From Williamsia faeni (GTDB lineage: Bacteria; Actinomycetota; Actinomycetes; Mycobacteriales; Mycobacteriaceae): a stretch of 64,000 nucleotides of DNA. The stretch spans positions 150,576-214,575 of the forward strand of contig QJJF01000009.1 in assembly GCA_003202005.1 (NCBI GenBank), in the 5' to 3' direction. The notes beneath the pieces were generated by a model. The model was not told the DNA's origin, made no database searches, and worked only from the letters and a program-made list of their open reading frames with translations. The position numbers were made by a program, and so were the translations under genes. Shown here in pieces: positions 1 to 7,948 of the stretch (its first letter is position 1; each line of letters opens with the position of its first letter).

Positions 1-627
1 GGGTCCACCGGGATCGTTCGCGCCGCCGACCCCGGCGGGGGCGAACAAAGCAGGACTGTTATCTCCCGATCCACCACCTGAACCACCGGCGCCCGCCGGC
101 GTCACCTGCGTGGGTTCGAATCCGGCGCCGAGAGTTGGCAGCGGCGATGCATCGTATTCGGGCAGTGAACCGTTGGCCCCGATGACCGGGTTGCTGTACG
201 CCTCCGTCATCGTCCGTGCCATGACGGCACGCTGCATCGCAATGGCGGCGGTGTTGCCCTGATATTCAGCAAAGCCTTCGTCGATTTCCGCGATGTTGCT
301 CTGCGTCTGAGAAAGGATCCCCGCGATGGCCGAAATCTGGTCCGCGATCTTGATCCCGATAGCCGCAGAACCATCGGTATGACGGATGCCGGCTATGTTT
401 GCACGCCTTGAACTGTCGACTGTCTCGCCACTGAACTCGCCTTCGGGATACATCCGCGGAAGGGCCGCTTCATAGAGCTCCGCAGCCACCTGAATCCGCC
501 TGGCGATCAGCTTGATCGCTTGCGCATCCGCCTCGGCTGATCCAGCCTGCATACTGGCACAGATTCGACGCATCTCATCAAGCGCATGACTCAGCCAATC
601 TGTCTGCTCTATCGACCTAGGCGCCAC
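1..627 (-). CDS. Helical, Gly-rich-tailed protein of a type VII secretion-like cluster (3' end outside window)
   Basis: An open frame of 209 codons runs from a GTG start at 627 to the window edge without a stop, so the C-terminus is missing. A GGGGGAG ribosome site lies just upstream of the GTG. The first ~150 residues are Ala/Glu/Gln-rich and look all-helical. They are followed by a Gly/Ser/Pro linker (about residues 180-209) typical of the hinge before a C-terminal domain. Two small genes precede it on the same strand, a short helical protein and a DUF3558 lipoprotein, a combination seen near ESX/PPE-like cargo in Mycobacteriales. The exact family is not recognised; a PPE-like or polymorphic-toxin-like substrate is inference from layout and composition. 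The missing C-terminal domain would decide. Confidence 0.7.
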   Translation of the reverse strand, partial: MAPRSIEQTDWLSHALDEMRRICASMQAGSAEADAQAIKLIARRIQVAAELYEAALPRMYPEGEFSGETVDSSRRANIAGIRHTDGSAAIGIKIADQISAIAGILSQTQSNIAEIDEGFAEYQGNTAAIAMQRAVMARTMTEAYSNPVIGANGSLPEYDASPLPTLGAGFEPTQVTPAGAGGSGGGSGDNSPALFAPAGVGGANDPGGP

Positions 628-725
628 GTTCTCCCCCGATCCCCACCTCAGCACCTCCCCAGCACTGATCTGCGAAGAAGTCTAAAGCACCGACCCACGC
701 TGCGTCGCCATTGCAACGAGCCGCA

Positions 726-1340
726 TCATTCTGGAATCTTATCTATGTAGGCGCGAGTGAAGTTTGCAACCAATTCGCATGCTCCACCGACTGGACCGTT
801 GTCATCTTCATATGTGACCACCTTTGTTACCACACCAGCATTCGCGGATTGAACGTAAGTCAGGCAGGCCTTAGAAAACCCGTGATCAAGTTCAAAGTAG
901 CCTACTGTTCGTTCACCAAGTTCAAGATCCGTCATCCAGTTGTATTCAATCGCGCCGGACCTATATTCTTCCAGGGAGTTCGAGTTTGTCACCGCCACAC
1001 TGAGAGAAAAGCGCTCTGGCATAACCCATTTACATCCACGAATACCTTGGCCATTTACGATGGCAACATCCTCGATCAATTTTGGATCGATATCAAACCG
1101 GATCAATTCACTGTCATCATAAGCAATGCAAGGCTCAAAGACAGAGCCATCGTTTGACTGGTTCGTCCGATCCGGAAAAGGATTGTCAAACGGCAACGAA
1201 ATAGAAGGTCGCGGAATCTGTGTCTGTAATTCGGCAGGTCCGGGAAGCGCCTCGGTATTCTCGGCTTGGACAGAACAAGCTGCCACGAGCAGTACAGCCG
1301 ATACGCTCCAAAGGCCTTTACTTATCGTTTCTGAAGTCAT
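726..1340 (-). CDS. DUF3558-like secreted lipoprotein
   Basis: About 204 residues. The N-terminus has a short charged region, a hydrophobic stretch and a lipobox ending LVAAC, so it should be exported and lipid-anchored on the outer face of the membrane. The mature part has the DUF3558 pattern: a conserved PC pair (FEPC) near its start, a GCKW segment in the middle and a late conserved cysteine (GGACEL). The ATG at 1340 is preferred; a GTG two codons upstream (1346) is also possible. It overlaps the end of the upstream small gene by about 20 bp, so the two are probably co-transcribed and coupled. DUF3558 lipoproteins have no defined biochemical role; several sit beside type VII secretion cargo. 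Confidence 0.75.
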   Translation of the reverse strand: MTSETISKGLWSVSAVLLVAACSVQAENTEALPGPAELQTQIPRPSISLPFDNPFPDRTNQSNDGSVFEPCIAYDDSELIRFDIDPKLIEDVAIVNGQGIRGCKWVMPERFSLSVAVTNSNSLEEYRSGAIEYNWMTDLELGERTVGYFELDHGFSKACLTYVQSANAGVVTKVVTYEDDNGPVGGACELVANFTRAYIDKIPE

Positions 1341-1641
1341 CAGCACTGGACACGTCCGTTTGAGTCAAGTCTGTTCGAGCAGCGCGACATTGGTCCGCGA
1401 CTGCTTGGAGATACTCCAACTCCTGGCCTATCGCTCCCGAAAATGAACCTGGCTCGGCACCCTGGAGTAGCAACCTTAGGTTTTCCATGGTTCCCGTACC
1501 TTCCGCACAGTCCCCTGCCCAGTTGGTAACCAATACGTCGCCGAGTGCCTGCCGTTCTTGTTTGAGCACCGCCGCGAAATCTTCAGCGGCCATCGCTACT
1601 CTCTCCCACTGCTCATCGGTGAATTTCACTTCGCCGCCCAT
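1318..1641 (-). CDS. Small helical protein, possible WXG100/EspC-like type VII substrate
   Basis: About 107 residues, predicted almost entirely helical. The start at 1641 is chosen because a strong AGGGGGAG ribosome site sits a few bases before it; an in-frame ATG at 1656 lacks one. A Trp-Ala-Gly turn (NWAGDC, about residue 40) separates two helical halves, as in WXG100-like proteins, although the strict WXG triplet is absent. It is the first gene of a three-gene minus-strand cluster with a DUF3558 lipoprotein and a longer helical protein. A role as a secreted partner of the third gene is inference. No toxin or catalytic motif is visible. Confidence 0.6.
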   Translation of the reverse strand: MGGEVKFTDEQWERVAMAAEDFAAVLKQERQALGDVLVTNWAGDCAEGTGTMENLRLLLQGAEPGSFSGAIGQELEYLQAVADQCRAARTDLTQTDVSSADDFRNDK

Positions 1642-1763
1642 GGCTCCCCCTCGCATAGTTCTCCCACCAGAGGTAAGACGTTAGCGGGTGACGATCGGTT
1701 CCAACACAGGTTTGAGTCCCGTATCCGTTGGTGTCTGAAGCCGAAGCTCAGGTGCTTGTTCGG

Positions 1764-3317
1764 CTATTCACCCTGGTCAGGGGCGTCCAACTCTGGTTCG
1801 GGTTCGGGTGAACTCTCGGATTCCCTGAGAGTGAGCTCAAACAGCGTTTGAGCCAACGCCTCCTGCCGGTCGACCACAACCTTCTGCCACGCCGCCTCCA
1901 CCGTCTCATTCACATGATGAGCCCGATTGACCCGCGGTACGCGTTCAGGATCGACCCCCACCGGCGGTATCCACCCCACCCGACCCGCATCAGGGCCTTC
2001 AGTGATCATCACCGTCTGCCACTGATCCGGACCATCACCAATGAGCCTGTGATGCGGAGGACACGCCGGCGTCAACGCATCAATATCGGTCAACCCGCCC
2101 TTCGCCCACGCATCGACATGATGGCTCTCGGTCCAGGTCGCCGGATTAGGGCATCCAGGATGCGAACACCCGCGATCGCGGGCAATCAACGCCAACCGCT
2201 GCCCTCTCTGCGCGGTGCGTTTGGTCCGGGCGAAATACAACACTTCCGCACAGTGGTCGGCAAACACCGCCAAATACTTGTCCGACCGGGCCGCCAACTC
2301 CAACGCCTCCCCCACCGGAATATCGACCCCCGAGGCCGTCTTCGCGATCCCCGCACACTCCTCCAACTGGGCCTTACTCATCGTGACAATCAGCTGAGCC
2401 GGCAACCCCCGATGCGACCTGCCGAGCAGGTTGCAGTCCAGAATGGTTTTCAGGACCGCCTTGAGAGCATCATGCTGCCGCTGCCCCATCGAGCGGGTAT
2501 CGCGTTCGGCAGCCGCTCTCATCAGATCGGCATCTTGTGCCGGGTCATCACACGCCCCGCTCGGCGAGTTGGGGTCGGCGGGATTGTTCATCCCTGCCGC
2601 GGCCCACACATCCATCACCGTGGTCCACAACGCCAACGTCTGCGGATCCAGAGTGCCCGAGATCTTGGCCATCAAATCCACACCCTGAGGACCCACACCG
2701 ACACTGCGTTTACGAGCCCGATCAGAATCATTGGTCAACCGGCCATCCGGATCCACCCGCGCCAGCACCGCCCGACCCGCTGCCGCCAACTGCGTCGGAT
2801 CCGCACCGACAGCTTCCTCGGTCATCCACCGATCCACCACGTCATACACTTCAGGATCAGAGGCGGACGGAATGTGTTTGCGCACATCCAACATCACCTC
2901 CATATGCGACGCCCCAACCAACCCCGCCGCCCACGCCTGCTCAGCGGCAGGACATTTCGGTCCCAACACCTCACCCTGCAACGAATGAAACCGCCCCACC
3001 GCCTCCAACCCACGAATCCGCGCCATGGTCTGCCCTTTGGTCAACCGCAACTCTTTGCGCGTGAAACCAAACAAGGAGGAATATCCGGCCTTGGTATACG
3101 ACGACCTATCCGACACCTCCAACAACCGACCCAACCCCGCGAACTCCACCTTGCGGGCGATCCGTTCATGCACCCGCACAAGCTCATTCACCTCCGCATC
3201 AGACATATCCGACGATGAACACTCCGCGATATCAGCCAGCAGGACCTCCAACTCGAGATACTTACCCACCAATACCGGAACCGGCGAAACATCCCCACCA
3301 ACATCGTCAACCATCAT
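1764..3317 (-). CDS. HNH endonuclease-domain protein with DUF222 (13E12 family)
   Basis: About 517 residues. The N-terminal and central parts match the DUF222/13E12 type common in Mycobacteriales. The C-terminal part carries an HNH nuclease core: a zinc-type GCSHPGC segment, then ESHHVDAW and a CPPHHRLI segment. The family is found in many copies in mycobacterial and Gordonia-like genomes and is often treated as repeat-like or mobile. Its biological role is unclear. The reading frame is intact. An ATG at 3317 beside a G-rich ribosome site is preferred; a GTG at 3329 is in frame. A related but not identical copy lies at 29437-31407. Confidence 0.85.
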   Translation of the reverse strand: MMVDDVGGDVSPVPVLVGKYLELEVLLADIAECSSSDMSDAEVNELVRVHERIARKVEFAGLGRLLEVSDRSSYTKAGYSSLFGFTRKELRLTKGQTMARIRGLEAVGRFHSLQGEVLGPKCPAAEQAWAAGLVGASHMEVMLDVRKHIPSASDPEVYDVVDRWMTEEAVGADPTQLAAAGRAVLARVDPDGRLTNDSDRARKRSVGVGPQGVDLMAKISGTLDPQTLALWTTVMDVWAAAGMNNPADPNSPSGACDDPAQDADLMRAAAERDTRSMGQRQHDALKAVLKTILDCNLLGRSHRGLPAQLIVTMSKAQLEECAGIAKTASGVDIPVGEALELAARSDKYLAVFADHCAEVLYFARTKRTAQRGQRLALIARDRGCSHPGCPNPATWTESHHVDAWAKGGLTDIDALTPACPPHHRLIGDGPDQWQTVMITEGPDAGRVGWIPPVGVDPERVPRVNRAHHVNETVEAAWQKVVVDRQEALAQTLFELTLRESESSPEPEPELDAPDQGE

Positions 3318-3393
3318 GCCCCCCAGCACATCTGATCGAAACCTTTCAACCAGTCTACCCGGAGAATCACTTCTTGTCGAACATTCTTTCGAA

Positions 3394-4569
3394 CTATTTG
3401 GAATCGTTTTTCACAGCCACAGCCAATCTCCGAACCGCTTCGTGTAGCCCATCCGGCGCCAGCGCAGAGAAGCTGAGTCGCAGGCAATCACTGAAGTCGG
3501 CATCCACGCCAAAAGCCGTTCCCGGCACAAATGCCACTCCCGCATTCACCGCGTCAACCAGCAACCGCGAAGTATCGATGCCGGGCATCCGAACCCAGCA
3601 GAACATGCCACCCTCAGGTTCCCCGAACTGAACCTTGTCGCCCAGTTCGTGGCGAAGCGCACCAGCCAAAGTAGTTGCACGCAAGCGATACTCAGACCGA
3701 ACGCGATCAACATGAGAATCCAGCCAGGCGCTGTCGTCGAGCAACTCGGCGACGATCAACTGGCTGAAGGTCGATCCACAGAGGTCGGCACCCTGGCGCA
3801 GCAGTTCCACCATCTCGATCACTTCTTTCGGACCGCTCATCCAACCAACGCGTAGCGCGGGTGCCAGAATCTTCGATGCCGAGCCCAGGCGAACAATTCG
3901 ATCACCATGCGCCGCAATCGGTTCGATGTCGGTGACGGAGAACCGCAAACGTCCATATGGATCGTCCTCGACAACGATGAATCCGTATCGATCGGCCAAC
4001 CGCGCCAGTTCGATCCGGGTTGCCGCAGTGGCCGTCACTCCCGCAGGATTGTGAAAGTTGCTGACGGTATGGACTATCCGTGGACGCTCGCCCGCTTCGA
4101 GCAATTCTCGCAATGCGTCGACATCGAGCCCAGCGGCGGTGATCGGCAACGCCCGCACTCGCGCCCGCACCGACTGGAACACCTGTAGCGCACCCACGTA
4201 CACCGGATCGTCGACGACCACCAGGTCGCCGGGATTCACCAGCGCATGGGCCAACAGGAACAACGCCTGTTGCGAACCATGCGTCAACAAGACCCCCACT
4301 GGTTCATCGACACCGAGATACCGAGCCACTGCTTCACGGCAGGAGTACACACCCGCACTCACCGTGTACTGCAACGCCTCAGGGTCCGCACTGATTCGAG
4401 CGGCCGATTCCGAAATGCGCTCAGCGGGAATCAGTTCAGTCGCCGGCAATCCGCCCGCCAAGCTCAACACGTCGGGCTTCTCGGTCAGCTTCAACAGGTC
4501 ACGGATCGCCGACCCGCGGACATTCGCCAACGCGTGCGACGGTTTGTAAGAGTTTTCGACAACAGACAT
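3394..4569 (-). CDS. PLP-dependent aminotransferase (class I/II, LysN/MocR-catalytic-domain type)
   Basis: About 391 residues. It has the fold-type I aminotransferase layout: an SLAGGLP segment near residue 37 typical of 2-aminoadipate/KAT-II-like enzymes, an NFHNPAG motif (Asn171), EDDPYG (about 201-206, cofactor aspartate) and the Schiff-base lysine in GSASKILAP (Lys233). There is no N-terminal GntR DNA-binding domain, so this is an enzyme and not a MocR regulator. The amino donor cannot be read from sequence; aromatic or branched amino acids or 2-aminoadipate are likely. The ATG at 4569 has a GGAGAG ribosome site about 9 bases upstream; a GTG at 4578 is also in frame. It is separated from lpdA upstream by a hairpin-containing gap. 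Confidence 0.85.
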   Translation of the reverse strand: MSVVENSYKPSHALANVRGSAIRDLLKLTEKPDVLSLAGGLPATELIPAERISESAARISADPEALQYTVSAGVYSCREAVARYLGVDEPVGVLLTHGSQQALFLLAHALVNPGDLVVVDDPVYVGALQVFQSVRARVRALPITAAGLDVDALRELLEAGERPRIVHTVSNFHNPAGVTATAATRIELARLADRYGFIVVEDDPYGRLRFSVTDIEPIAAHGDRIVRLGSASKILAPALRVGWMSGPKEVIEMVELLRQGADLCGSTFSQLIVAELLDDSAWLDSHVDRVRSEYRLRATTLAGALRHELGDKVQFGEPEGGMFCWVRMPGIDTSRLLVDAVNAGVAFVPGTAFGVDADFSDCLRLSFSALAPDGLHEAVRRLAVAVKNDSK

Positions 4570-4628
4570 GGGCAACACTCTCCACAGCAGCAGGAATCAA
4601 CATGTGTGGTGATGAGAGTGGTCACCAA

Positions 4629-4676
4629 ATCAGGCGCGCCAGTGTGAGTCGCAATGCCCACGCTAACGCGCCTGAT
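4629..4676. terminator. Inverted repeat between lpdA and the aminotransferase gene (terminator or operator)
   Basis: A perfect 10-bp inverted repeat (ATCAGGCGCG at 4629-4638, CGCGCCTGAT at 4667-4676) continues after a two-base mismatch into a second 6-bp arm (AGTGTG/CACGCT with one wobble). There is no U-tract, as is usual for actinobacterial terminators. It lies just after the lpdA stop and before the aminotransferase start on the same strand, so either a terminator for lpdA or an operator for the next gene is possible. Confidence 0.5.
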
Positions 4677-4713
4677 GTGAAATATGAAGTTGATTTCCCA
4701 AATAATGGGATGA

Positions 4714-6132
4714 TTAGTCCAGATCGTCGTGGCGAACCAGCTGCCGGGCAGCCTCCGTGATCGACCCGGACAGCGACGGATAGACCGAGAACGTCTGAGC
4801 CAGGTCGCTCACCATCAGTTTGTTCTGCACCGCGATCGCGATCGGAAGGATCAGCTCAGATGCATTGGGGGCCACCACCACTCCACCAATGACCACACCC
4901 GTTGCCGGTCGGCAGAAGATCTTCACGAAGCCACGACGCAAACCGCTCATCTTGGCGCGCGGGTTGGTCGCAAGCGGCAACATGATCGTTCGGGCCGGGT
5001 ACTCACCGGAGTCAATGGCCTGCTGACTGACTCCGACCGTGGCGATTTCGGGCCGGGTGAAGATCGCGGATGCCACGGTCTTGAGGCGAATCGGTGACAC
5101 ACCTTCGCCCAGCGAGTGATACATCGCAATGCGGCCCTGCATCGCAGCCACCGATGCGAGCGGCAACAGGCCGGTGCAGTCGCCTGCGGCGTAGATACCG
5201 GGCACCGCCGTCCGGGAGACCCGGTCGACTTTCAGGTACCCACCGCGGTCGAGCTCCAGCCCGACATGCTCGAGTCCGAGATCGTTTGTGTTCGGAACCG
5301 ATCCCACCGTCATCAGGCAATGCGAGCCCTCGACGGTGCGGCCGTCGGCAAGACTGACCTTCACCCCATCGGCGGTGCGCTCGACCTTGTCGGCCCGCGC
5401 ATGCTTCACCAGGTTCACGCCGCGTTCTGCCAACACGTCCTCGAGAACCAGCGCCGCATCCTCGTCCTCGCCGGGCAGCACGCGGTCGCGGCTCGACACC
5501 ATTGTCACCGGCACACCGAGCTCGGTGTACGCGTGCACGAACTCGGCACCGGTCACCCCGGATCCGACAACGATCAGATGTTCGGGCGATTCGTTGAGGT
5601 CGTACATCTGTCGCCACGTCAGGATCCGCTCACCGTCGGGCTGTGCGGCGGGAAGGACGCGGGGCGACGCGCCGGTTGCGACCAACACCACATCGGCGTC
5701 GAGAATCTCCACTTCCCCGTCGCTGCCGTCGGCCTCGATGGGTGTTGCGACAACCTTGTGACGGGCAAATCCGACCTCGGGATCAGCAAGACGCCCACGG
5801 CCGTGAATGATCCGGACACCCTCAGTGAGAAGCCTCGAACGGATGTCGGAAGACTGCGCGAAGGCGAGATCTTTGACACGGTCGTGGATCTGCGGCAACG
5901 ACACGACCGCATCGTCGTATTTCAGGTTGATTCCCAGGTCAACGGCGCGGCGGACGTCGGTCCTGATCCCGGTGGAGGCAATGAAGGTCTTCGACGGCAC
6001 ACAGTCCCACAGCACACAGGCACCACCCATGCCATCGCTGTCGACAATGGTGATGTGGGCACCGTAGGTCGATGCAGCAAGGGCTGCTTCGTAGCCGGCG
6101 GGTCCTCCACCGAGGATCACAATCTTTGTCAT
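4714..6132 (-). CDS. lpdA: LpdA-like NAD(P)H:quinone oxidoreductase (flavoprotein disulfide reductase family)
   Basis: About 472 residues starting at ATG 6132, immediately before the dinucleotide-binding strand (IVILGGGPAG, residues 4-13). A longer in-frame extension to 6186 lacks support. FAD and NAD(P) domains and a C-terminal dimer domain are present. It matches the flavoprotein called LpdA in mycobacteria (Rv3303c), which is a quinone reductase and not a true lipoamide dehydrogenase. The neighbour across the divergent gap is the Rv3304-type gene, as in M. tuberculosis. Unlike that protein as I remember it, this copy has both redox cysteines in CxxxxC spacing (Cys39, Cys44). The C-terminal His-Glu dyad of lipoamide dehydrogenases is missing (YPSLSG in place of HPTxSE). 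Confidence 0.9.
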   Translation of the reverse strand: MTKIVILGGGPAGYEAALAASTYGAHITIVDSDGMGGACVLWDCVPSKTFIASTGIRTDVRRAVDLGINLKYDDAVVSLPQIHDRVKDLAFAQSSDIRSRLLTEGVRIIHGRGRLADPEVGFARHKVVATPIEADGSDGEVEILDADVVLVATGASPRVLPAAQPDGERILTWRQMYDLNESPEHLIVVGSGVTGAEFVHAYTELGVPVTMVSSRDRVLPGEDEDAALVLEDVLAERGVNLVKHARADKVERTADGVKVSLADGRTVEGSHCLMTVGSVPNTNDLGLEHVGLELDRGGYLKVDRVSRTAVPGIYAAGDCTGLLPLASVAAMQGRIAMYHSLGEGVSPIRLKTVASAIFTRPEIATVGVSQQAIDSGEYPARTIMLPLATNPRAKMSGLRRGFVKIFCRPATGVVIGGVVVAPNASELILPIAIAVQNKLMVSDLAQTFSVYPSLSGSITEAARQLVRHDDLD

Positions 6133-6239
6133 TTTCAGGTCAACTCCCAGGGATGTCGGACGGGCCTGCCGGCGGGGTGGCGCCACTTGAGAATCTAGTC
6201 GATCACCCCTCGCACTTTCCCGATGGGGAGCTGACCATC

Positions 6240-6245
6240 TAGGCT
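6240..6245 (+). promoter_or_regulatory. Putative -10 hexamer (TAGGCT), leaderless promoter of the GGCT-like gene
   Basis: TAGGCT fits the actinobacterial TANNNT -10 pattern and ends 7 bases before the GTG start at 6253. No ribosome site is visible. This geometry places transcription start at or next to the start codon. Confidence 0.5.
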
Positions 6246-6252
6246 CCTCTCC

Positions 6253-6741
6253 GTGCCTATCTACGCGGCCTACGGCTCAAACATGCACCCAGAGCAGATG
6301 CTCATGCGTGCCCCCCACTCTCCGATGGCGGGCACCGGATGGCTGTACGGGTGGCGACTCACGTTCGGTGGCGGCGATATCGGTTGGGAAGGCGCACTCG
6401 CGACTGTCACCGAAGATCGTGACGATCCCGAGGCCCGCGTGTTCGTCGTTTTGTACGACGTGACCGAGGACGACGAATCCAGCCTCGATCGCTGGGAGGG
6501 CTCCGAACTCGGGATCCACCGCAAGATCCGGGCCCGCATCACCACGCCCAACGGGCCGAACCTGGCCTGGCTGTACGTCCTGGACGCGTTCGAAGGCGGT
6601 CTACCGTCGGCGCGTTACCTCGGCGTGATGGCGGAGGCAGCTGAAATCGCCGGTGCACCAGCCGATTACGTGCATCAACTGCGGCTCCGCGAGTCACGCA
6701 ACGTCGGACCCGGACCGGATAGCCCGGGTCCCGACCACTAG
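6253..6741 (+). CDS. Gamma-glutamylcyclotransferase-like (GGCT/AIG2 fold) protein, Rv3304 type
   Basis: About 162 residues beginning at a GTG. The N-terminus has the YGSN loop (residues 7-10, AAYGSNM) that binds the gamma-glutamyl group in this fold. A DRWEG segment near residue 79 supplies the usual catalytic glutamate region. Enzymes of the fold cyclise gamma-glutamyl amino acids or peptides to 5-oxoproline; the true substrate here is unknown. It matches the gene next to lpdA in M. tuberculosis (Rv3304). Its end overlaps the convergent amidohydrolase stop by 4 bp. The start is probably leaderless. Confidence 0.8.
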   Translation: MPIYAAYGSNMHPEQMLMRAPHSPMAGTGWLYGWRLTFGGGDIGWEGALATVTEDRDDPEARVFVVLYDVTEDDESSLDRWEGSELGIHRKIRARITTPNGPNLAWLYVLDAFEGGLPSARYLGVMAEAAEIAGAPADYVHQLRLRESRNVGPGPDSPGPDH

Positions 6742-7934
6742 CGGTTGCGCAGGCTCGCCTGCAGAACGACCCCGACCAGCGTCCGCACACCCACCGCGAG
6801 CGCACGCTCGTCGAGGTCGAAGTTCGGCTGATGCAGATCCACCTGCTGGCCGTGCCCGGACCAGACGCCCAGCCGCGCCATCGCACCGGGGACGTTCTCG
6901 AGGTACCACGAAAAGTCTTCTCCACCACCGGATTGCGCGGTGTCTGCCAGCGCGTCGGGGCTCACCGACAGGATCGCATCGCGGAAGATCTCGGTGGAGA
7001 TCGAATCGTTGACCACGGGTGGGACGCCGCGCTTGTAGATCATGTCGTAGCGCACGCTCAGTGGCGCAAGGAGACCCTCGATGATTTCGCGCACCAACGG
7101 TTCGAGCAACGCCCAGGTGGCGTGATCACCCGTGCGGACGGTGCCCCGCAGGCGCCCCTCCTGAGGAATCGCATTGGGCGCATCGCCGGCATGGACCGAT
7201 CCCCACACCATCACCGTGCTGGTCCGCGGATCGATGCGCCGCGACAGTATGCCCGGCAGACCGGTGATCACTGACCCCATCGCGTAGACGAGGTCCGCGG
7301 TCAGGTGCGGCCGTGAGGTGTGGCCACCGGGTGAGTGCAGGACGAGTTCGACGTGGTCGGCCGCCGAGGTGATCGGCCCACGCCGCAAGCCCACCTTGCC
7401 GACCTCGAGCTTCGGATCGCAGTGCAGGGCGTAGATCTGCGACACGCCTCGCGTCACACCGGCGGTGACGGCATCAAGGGCGCCACCGGGCATCACTTCC
7501 TCGGCCGCCTGGAATATCAGTCGCACACCGATCGGCAGGTCCTCCATCGACGCCAGCGCCTTGCCCACGCCCAACAGCACCGCCGTGTGCCCGTCGTGCC
7601 CACAAGCGTGCGAGACACCCTCTGCGGTGGACGAAAAAGGCAGCCCGGTCAGCTCGGCGATCGGCAGCGCGTCCATGTCGGCACGCAGCGCCACCAGCGG
7701 TCCGGCCGGACCGATGTCGCACACCACACCAACACCCTGCGGCAGGATCCGCGGCGACAGTCCGGCCTTCGTCAGTTCGTCGACAACGATGCCGGTGGTA
7801 CGCAGCTCACTGCGCGACAGTTCCGGATGGCTATGAAAATCCCGGCGCCAGGCCACCAACTGCGCTGTGTTGGCCGCGAGCCACTCGTCCAGGTCCGTCA
7901 GGAAACGTTCCGCATCCACGTGTTGCCCAGTCAT
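6738..7934 (-). CDS. amiA1: M20D-family amidohydrolase AmiA1-like
   Basis: About 398 residues. It has the M20 metallohydrolase layout: a catalytic domain with metal ligands in CDIGPAG...LRADMDALP and SHACGHDGHTAVLLG (Cys and His ligands), the EE pair in QAAEEVMPGGA, an inserted dimerisation domain with PGGHTSRPH, and GGEDFSWY near the C-terminus. Enzymes of this group hydrolyse N-acyl amino acids or amide conjugates, as in hippurate or indole-acetyl-amino-acid hydrolases. The substrate here is unknown. It lies 14 bp downstream of a second M20 gene on the same strand, forming an amiB1-amiA1 pair as in M. tuberculosis Rv3306c-Rv3305c. Confidence 0.88.
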   Translation of the reverse strand: MTGQHVDAERFLTDLDEWLAANTAQLVAWRRDFHSHPELSRSELRTTGIVVDELTKAGLSPRILPQGVGVVCDIGPAGPLVALRADMDALPIAELTGLPFSSTAEGVSHACGHDGHTAVLLGVGKALASMEDLPIGVRLIFQAAEEVMPGGALDAVTAGVTRGVSQIYALHCDPKLEVGKVGLRRGPITSAADHVELVLHSPGGHTSRPHLTADLVYAMGSVITGLPGILSRRIDPRTSTVMVWGSVHAGDAPNAIPQEGRLRGTVRTGDHATWALLEPLVREIIEGLLAPLSVRYDMIYKRGVPPVVNDSISTEIFRDAILSVSPDALADTAQSGGGEDFSWYLENVPGAMARLGVWSGHGQQVDLHQPNFDLDERALAVGVRTLVGVVLQASLRNR

Positions 7935-7948
7935 GTTTCGTTACACAC

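Noticed and set aside
1848..3218. Long plus-strand open frame (~456 codons) opposite the first HNH gene
   Set aside because: Arg/His/Pro-rich composition with no recognisable domain; it mirrors the real minus-strand 13E12 gene and is a GC-rich shadow.
5116..6198. Plus-strand frame of ~360 codons opposite lpdA
   Set aside because: No domain or ribosome site; lpdA on the other strand has all flavoprotein motifs.
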